Shown: in pieces, positions 60,624 through 64,000 of the stretch
Position numbering within the stretch: position 1 is the first letter of the stretch
Layout: each line of letters opens with the position of its first letter
Source: Ruegeria meonggei
GTDB lineage: Bacteria > Pseudomonadota > Alphaproteobacteria > Rhodobacterales > Rhodobacteraceae
Direction of reading: 5' to 3'
NCBI RefSeq assembly: GCF_900172215.1
Contig: NZ_FWFP01000014.1
Span: forward strand, 1-64,000
Length of the DNA stretch: 64,000 bases
Translations under genes and position numbers: made by a program
Notes under the pieces: generated by a model
Databases searched by the model: none
What the model saw: only the letters and a program-made list of their open reading frames with translations
What the model was told of the DNA's origin: nothing

Positions 60624-61433
60624 TCACCCTTTTTGGTTCTCATTCGATTTCAGGAAGCTATCCCACAGATCGGGCCGTCGTTTGCGTGTGATCTGCTCAG
60701 ACATTTCGTGACGCCATTCTGCGATTTTCCCGTGATGGCCTGACATCAGTACATCGGGAATCGGGCGGCCGTTCCATTCCGCCGGGCGGGTGTATTGTGG
60801 ATGCTCCAACAGGCCCGAGGAAAAGCTCTCTTCCTCGGCCGAAGCCTGATTGCCCAGCACGCCGGGGATCAACCGCACCGTTGCATCGATCAAAGCCTGA
60901 GCGGCTATCTCGCCACCAGTCATGACGAAATCCCCCAAGGAGACTTCCTGAATTCCGTAATGTTCCAACACCCGTTCATCGACGCCTTCGAACCGGCCAC
61001 ACAGCAGAGTCATGCCGTCACAGCGCGCAAGGTTCTGCATCATCTGCTGGTCCATCCGGCGACCGCGCGGGCTGAGGTAGATCAGTGGCCAGTTGCCCTG
61101 AATGCCTGCCATCGTGTGTTCAATCGCGTCGCCCAACACATCTGCGCGCAGCACCATGCCGGCGCCACCACCGGCGGGCGTGTCATCCACATTGCGATGC
61201 TTGCCGACACCGAATTGGCGCAGATCGACGGTTTCCATCTGCCACAGCCCCTCTTGCAGGGCCTTGCCGGTCAGGCTTTCGCCCAGAACGCCGGGGAAGG
61301 CGGACGGAAACAAGGTGATGATCTTTGCTTTCCATACCCCGTGCAGATCGGGCGTGGGCGACATCAATTCGCGCGGTTTGAGCGTCGGGCGGATCGCCTT
61401 GCGACCATGGGATTTACCAGGTGTGTCAGTCAT
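60624..61433 (-). CDS. trmD: tRNA (guanine37-N1)-methyltransferase
   Basis: A 269-residue enzyme with an N-terminal extension of about 30 residues common in this bacterial order before WKAKIITLFPSAFPGVLGES. The SAM knot block is LIYLSPRGRRMDQQMMQNLAR, then LLCGRFEGVDERVLEHY and SLGDFVMTGGEIAAQALIDA. It methylates G37 of tRNAs to keep the reading frame. Its ATG overlaps the stop of the sulfotransferase gene by 4 bases (ATGA), so the two are probably translated together. Confidence 0.95.
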   Translation of the reverse strand: MTDTPGKSHGRKAIRPTLKPRELMSPTPDLHGVWKAKIITLFPSAFPGVLGESLTGKALQEGLWQMETVDLRQFGVGKHRNVDDTPAGGGAGMVLRADVLGDAIEHTMAGIQGNWPLIYLSPRGRRMDQQMMQNLARCDGMTLLCGRFEGVDERVLEHYGIQEVSLGDFVMTGGEIAAQALIDATVRLIPGVLGNQASAEEESFSSGLLEHPQYTRPAEWNGRPIPDVLMSGHHGKIAEWRHEMSEQITRKRRPDLWDSFLKSNENQKG

Positions 61434-62245
61434 GTCGTGCCGATCAGTACGTCTTTGGCGCGGTCAATAACCGCGGCTTTTTGTTCCACCAGAGCGGCCT
61501 CATCCAAGCGCGAGCGGTTGAGGTCCAGCAACAGGGTCAGAACATCTTCGGGCAGTCTGTTATTGACCTTGGTCGGCGGCACCAGACCTTTGGCTTTGTC
61601 CCGGGGCAGGTCGAGAAACTCGGCAAACGGAGTGCCGGGCCCATAGCGGCGCAGCTGTAACTCTTCCAGCCATTCCGAGGTCACGGTGACCGAGGGCAGC
61701 CTGTCCCTGATCTGGTTCAGCGTGTCTTCCAGCGCGGGCAGGTGATCCATGTTTGACCGGAACGTCTCAAAGTCCTGAACCTGACGTATGCGTTCCAAAT
61801 CGTGGGCCCACAGGCTGCGCAACCAGCCGCCGCGCTGGCGCAGAGAGAGATAGATGGTGATCTCGACGTCCTGCCCGGTAAACCGATGGCGGATTGCGTC
61901 GACCATACAGGCCGCAAGCTCTGGTGCGGCCGCATAACCCTGTTCGATGTTGCGGCTGGGGCGCAGGCCCGCAAAGTTCTCTTCGCTAATGATCAGCCCA
62001 CGTTTGTCGCCAAAATCGAGCGTGTCCAGAAAAGCGTGCATCTGGGTGCCGAATTCGGACAGTGTCCCTACTGTGCCATAGACGGAATGGCTGGTGGCGG
62101 CCCGTGACAGGCCGGAATTGCGGGTGCGATAGGGCAGCACCAATGCAAAATGTGGCCAGATTAGCTCGCGGTTTTCGTACAGAAAAGACTGCGCCGCAGT
62201 GGTGCCTGTTTTGTGCAGGCCCAGATGCAGCAGGACGCGGCGCAT
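61430..62245 (-). CDS. Sulfotransferase-like protein inside the rimM-trmD operon
   Basis: A 271-residue protein starting LLHLGLHKTGTTAAQSFLYEN, the PAPS-binding loop pattern of bacterial sulfotransferases. The later EITIYLSLRQRGGWLRSLWAHDL may be the 3'-phosphate site. Acceptor unknown; activity unproven. Its ATG is joined to the rimM stop by a one-base overlap (TGATG), and its stop overlaps trmD's ATG by 4 bases, so it is embedded in this tRNA/ribosome operon. It does not belong to the usual rpsP-rimM-trmD set. Confidence 0.72.
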   Translation of the reverse strand: MRRVLLHLGLHKTGTTAAQSFLYENRELIWPHFALVLPYRTRNSGLSRAATSHSVYGTVGTLSEFGTQMHAFLDTLDFGDKRGLIISEENFAGLRPSRNIEQGYAAAPELAACMVDAIRHRFTGQDVEITIYLSLRQRGGWLRSLWAHDLERIRQVQDFETFRSNMDHLPALEDTLNQIRDRLPSVTVTSEWLEELQLRRYGPGTPFAEFLDLPRDKAKGLVPPTKVNNRLPEDVLTLLLDLNRSRLDEAALVEQKAAVIDRAKDVLIGTT

Positions 62246-62748
62246 CAGATCAGCCCTTCGGGTGGATCGGCGATGACGCGGCCCTTGTCCAGATCGACGG
62301 TTGGCACGGCCTCTTGCGTGAAAGGCAGCAAAACCGTTGCTTTCAGGCCCGGACCATGAAGTTCCAGCAAATCTGCTGCGCCGTGATTTTGCACCGATTT
62401 GACCCGGCCCAGCAGCGTACCGCCGGTGTCATAAACCTCAAGCCCGATCAGGTCAGTGTGATAAAACTCGTCATCAGGCAGCGACGGCAACTGGTCGCGC
62501 CGCGCAAACAGGCGCAACCCGTTGATGGCGTCGGCCTGCTCTTTGGTTTCAACCCCACCCAGACGCGCGGCAAAGCCATTTTTGATCGGACGGGTCAGAA
62601 CCAACGGATAACGTTCTTTGCCGGCCTCGTCTGTCAGGGGCGAGTAGGTCTCGATATCCTCTGGGATCGCGCAAAAGCTTTTGAGCCGCACTTCACCACG
62701 CACTCCGTAAGAGCCCGCAATGCTGCCTACGCAAATCAGATCAGTCAT
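62245..62748 (-). CDS. rimM: 16S rRNA processing protein RimM
   Basis: A 167-residue protein with the N-terminal barrel ([21 protein letters not shown]) and the PRC-barrel region ([22 protein letters not shown]) of RimM. It helps the 30S head mature and works with uS19. The start at 62748 shares bases with the stop of the small membrane ORF, and a TGATG joins it to the downstream sulfotransferase gene. Confidence 0.96.
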   Translation of the reverse strand: MTDLICVGSIAGSYGVRGEVRLKSFCAIPEDIETYSPLTDEAGKERYPLVLTRPIKNGFAARLGGVETKEQADAINGLRLFARRDQLPSLPDDEFYHTDLIGLEVYDTGGTLLGRVKSVQNHGAADLLELHGPGLKATVLLPFTQEAVPTVDLDKGRVIADPPEGLI

Positions 62749-62890
62749 TTGGCCCTTCCGTCGTTACACATAGCCCGTCCTGCCAGTCGCCACGCGTGGC
62801 GCAGGCCTCGCGCTGGTTGCTGCGTTCAAAGAACACGCCCACAATAAAGGCGATCAGCAGCAGGATGGGAAGTCGTATCAATCCAAACAC
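62741..62890 (-). CDS. Small single-pass membrane protein, GTG start
   Basis: A 49-codon frame on the minus strand from GTG 62890 to a TGA at 62741. Residues 2-20 ([20 protein letters not shown]) form one membrane helix, followed by a basic then Cys-containing tail ([14 protein letters not shown] and DGLCVTTEG). The start lies 3 bases after the bluB stop, with GAGG in the bluB end as ribosome site, and the stop overlaps rimM's start by 8 bases. The tight fit on both sides supports a real gene. It is too short for standard ORF filters. Confidence 0.7.
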   Translation of the reverse strand: MFGLIRLPILLLIAFIVGVFFERSNQREACATRGDWQDGLCVTTEGPND

Positions 62891-62893
62891 GGG

Positions 62894-63529
62894 TTATCGC
62901 ACCTCAATGGGCAAAGCTGTGTCGCGGTTTTCCCAGCCGACACGCTCCAATTCGGGCGTGTCTGACAGCTCTTCTGGCCAGCCGACGCAGAAATAGCCAA
63001 TCAGGCGCCAATCGTCCGGAACATCCAGGTCGCGTGCCATCTGGTCGGGGTCCAGAATGGACACCCAGCCCATCCCCAGCCCTTCGGTCCGCAAGGCCAG
63101 CCAAAAAAGGGTAATGGCCGAAACCACCGAATAGCGTCGCATCTCGGGCATTGTGCCGGCACCCAGACCTTGCCCCTTTTCGGTGGCATCGTCGCAGAAC
63201 ACCGCCAGTTGCACTGGGGCTTCCTGCATGCCTGTCAGCTTGAGATTGCTATACAGCGCGGCTTTCTCACCGGAATAGCCGGTCAGTGCTTCTGAATTGG
63301 CAATCTGAAAATTCTCGAGTGCGGCAGCACGGGCCGCCTCACTTTCGACGCGGATCACGCGCCAGGGTTCGCTCAGCCCCACGGAAGGGGCCAGTCGAAA
63401 CGCGTCGAGGCAGCGCGTCAGCACTGCCTCGTCCACAGGATCGGTGCGAAACCGGCGCACATCGCGCCGGAGCCGCATCAACAGATCGAACTGCGTGCGA
63501 AAATCGTCGGAGAAAGCCTGATCTCGCAC
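62894..63529 (-). CDS. bluB: 5,6-dimethylbenzimidazole synthase BluB
   Basis: A 211-residue flavin-dependent nitroreductase-fold enzyme that converts FMNH2 to the lower ligand of cobalamin. The N-terminal RRDVRRFRTDPVDEAVLTRC, SVGLSEPWRVIRVES, the YSVVSAITLFWLALRTEGLGMGWVS block and IGYFCVGWPEE fit BluB rather than general nitroreductases. It lies 12 bases after rpsP on the minus strand, in the ribosomal operon, away from other cob genes. Confidence 0.88.
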   Translation of the reverse strand: MRDQAFSDDFRTQFDLLMRLRRDVRRFRTDPVDEAVLTRCLDAFRLAPSVGLSEPWRVIRVESEAARAAALENFQIANSEALTGYSGEKAALYSNLKLTGMQEAPVQLAVFCDDATEKGQGLGAGTMPEMRRYSVVSAITLFWLALRTEGLGMGWVSILDPDQMARDLDVPDDWRLIGYFCVGWPEELSDTPELERVGWENRDTALPIEVR

Positions 63530-63541
63530 GCGCCCGCCTGC

Positions 63542-63931
63542 TTACTCTTCTGCGGCCGCTTCTTCAGCTGGAGCAGCAGCCGCTTCGGCCGCAGCAGCAG
63601 CTTTGGCCGCTTTCTCTTCCACGCGCTCTTGGGCTTTCTTGCCCGGCGCACCCTTGTTGGGGTTGTTGCGCTCGGCTTTGTCACGGGTGCCTGCAGCCTC
63701 GAGCATGCGTGCGATCCGGTCGGTGGGCTGTGCGCCCTGATCCAGCCAGTACTGAACGCGCTCAACATTCATTTTCACGCGCTCTTCGCTGTCTTTCGGC
63801 AGCAGAGGGTTATAGGTACCCAGCTTTTCGATGAAACGGCCGTCGCGCGGCATACGGCTGTCAGCCGCAACAATGCGATAGAAGGGACGTTTTTTCGAGC
63901 CGCCGCGGGCGAGACGAATTTTCATAGCCAT
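63542..63931 (-). CDS. rpsP: Ribosomal protein bS16
   Basis: A 129-residue protein from ATG 63931 ([20 protein letters not shown]), with AAAGGAG upstream. The first 80 residues are the normal bS16 domain; the C-terminal 40 residues are an Ala/Glu/Lys-rich tail ([19 protein letters not shown]) typical for alphaproteobacteria. It leads the minus-strand rpsP-bluB-rimM-trmD group. Confidence 0.97.
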   Translation of the reverse strand: MAMKIRLARGGSKKRPFYRIVAADSRMPRDGRFIEKLGTYNPLLPKDSEERVKMNVERVQYWLDQGAQPTDRIARMLEAAGTRDKAERNNPNKGAPGKKAQERVEEKAAKAAAAAEAAAAPAEEAAAEE

Positions 63932-64000
63932 GGTGGTATCTCCTTTGAATGGCATCACGCCAGAGGCGTGTCTTTTGGTTGAGCCGGCATGCGCCCGGCT

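Noticed and set aside
62894..63529. Cobalamin riboswitch in front of bluB
   Set aside because: Only 12 bases separate rpsP and bluB, so there is no room for a riboswitch.

Overview
The window looks like chromosomal DNA of a marine alphaproteobacterium of the Roseobacter group (Rhodobacterales). The evidence is the combination of protein types: a smo/mtlK polyol operon, taurine-pyruvate aminotransferase beside a DmdB-like acyl-CoA ligase, malyl-CoA lyase, DgcN/DgcA D-glutamate enzymes, a FYDLN-acid (TIGR02300) protein, MipZ, and the rpsP/rimM/trmD/rplS/rpmE gene group. Species cannot be assigned from sequence reading alone.

Layout. 1-4000 is an accessory patch. An IS6-type element enters from the left edge and cuts a ridA-like gene; a TetR regulator diverges from a DMT transporter/SnoaL-like/NmrA-like operon; then comes a complete IS6-family element and a probable older IS remnant. 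4077-11603 is a LacI-regulated polyol uptake and oxidation operon (smoEFGK-smoS-mtlK order) with a perfect 14-bp palindrome in its promoter region. 11712-12562 is a complete IS5-family element with a -1 frameshift signal, inserted between mtlK and a small secreted orphan protein. 13321-17397 encodes a 1358-residue RTX protein. A tRNA-Ala(GGC) gene at 17694 marks the return to core-like genes.

17.9-35.4 kb is mostly housekeeping: TIGR02300 protein, YgjP-like metallopeptidase, MltB-type lytic transglycosylase, accA, regulators, malyl-CoA lyase, a dgcN-dgcA-D-amino-acid transaminase operon, pyk, Lrp-usp-AGCS transporter, and rpmI-rplT. 35.4-41 kb is more individual: an SGNH-like protein, a sulfotransferase, and an AraC regulator followed by an unusual fusion of a class III PLP enzyme with a C-terminal kinase-like (APH-like) domain. 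41.8-45 kb holds divergent tpa and dmdB-like genes. 45-52.2 kb is a homogentisate catabolic cluster (hmgA, fahA, MBL-fold protein, FAD hydroxylase, DUF2783 protein, maiA) with a divergent MarR regulator. 52.2-57.8 kb holds a class III nucleotidyl cyclase, a GNAT, MipZ, an AEC transporter and an MFS exporter.

57.8-64 kb carries the ribosomal group on the minus strand, rpsP-bluB-small membrane ORF-rimM-sulfotransferase-trmD then rplS-rpmE. It is interrupted by a GH25 lysozyme lipoprotein gene on the plus strand and a small lipoprotein gene on the minus strand. Several junctions there overlap by 1-8 nt, which suggests translational coupling of the unrelated sulfotransferase and small membrane protein to tRNA/ribosome maturation genes.

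Most promising for novelty: the PLP-enzyme/kinase-like fusion at 38781-40997 with its AraC neighbour, which may form a two-step phosphorylate-then-eliminate (or transaminate) enzyme for an unknown amino alcohol or amino acid. Secondary candidates are the RTX protein with its orphan secreted neighbour, and the sulfotransferase inside the rimM-trmD operon.
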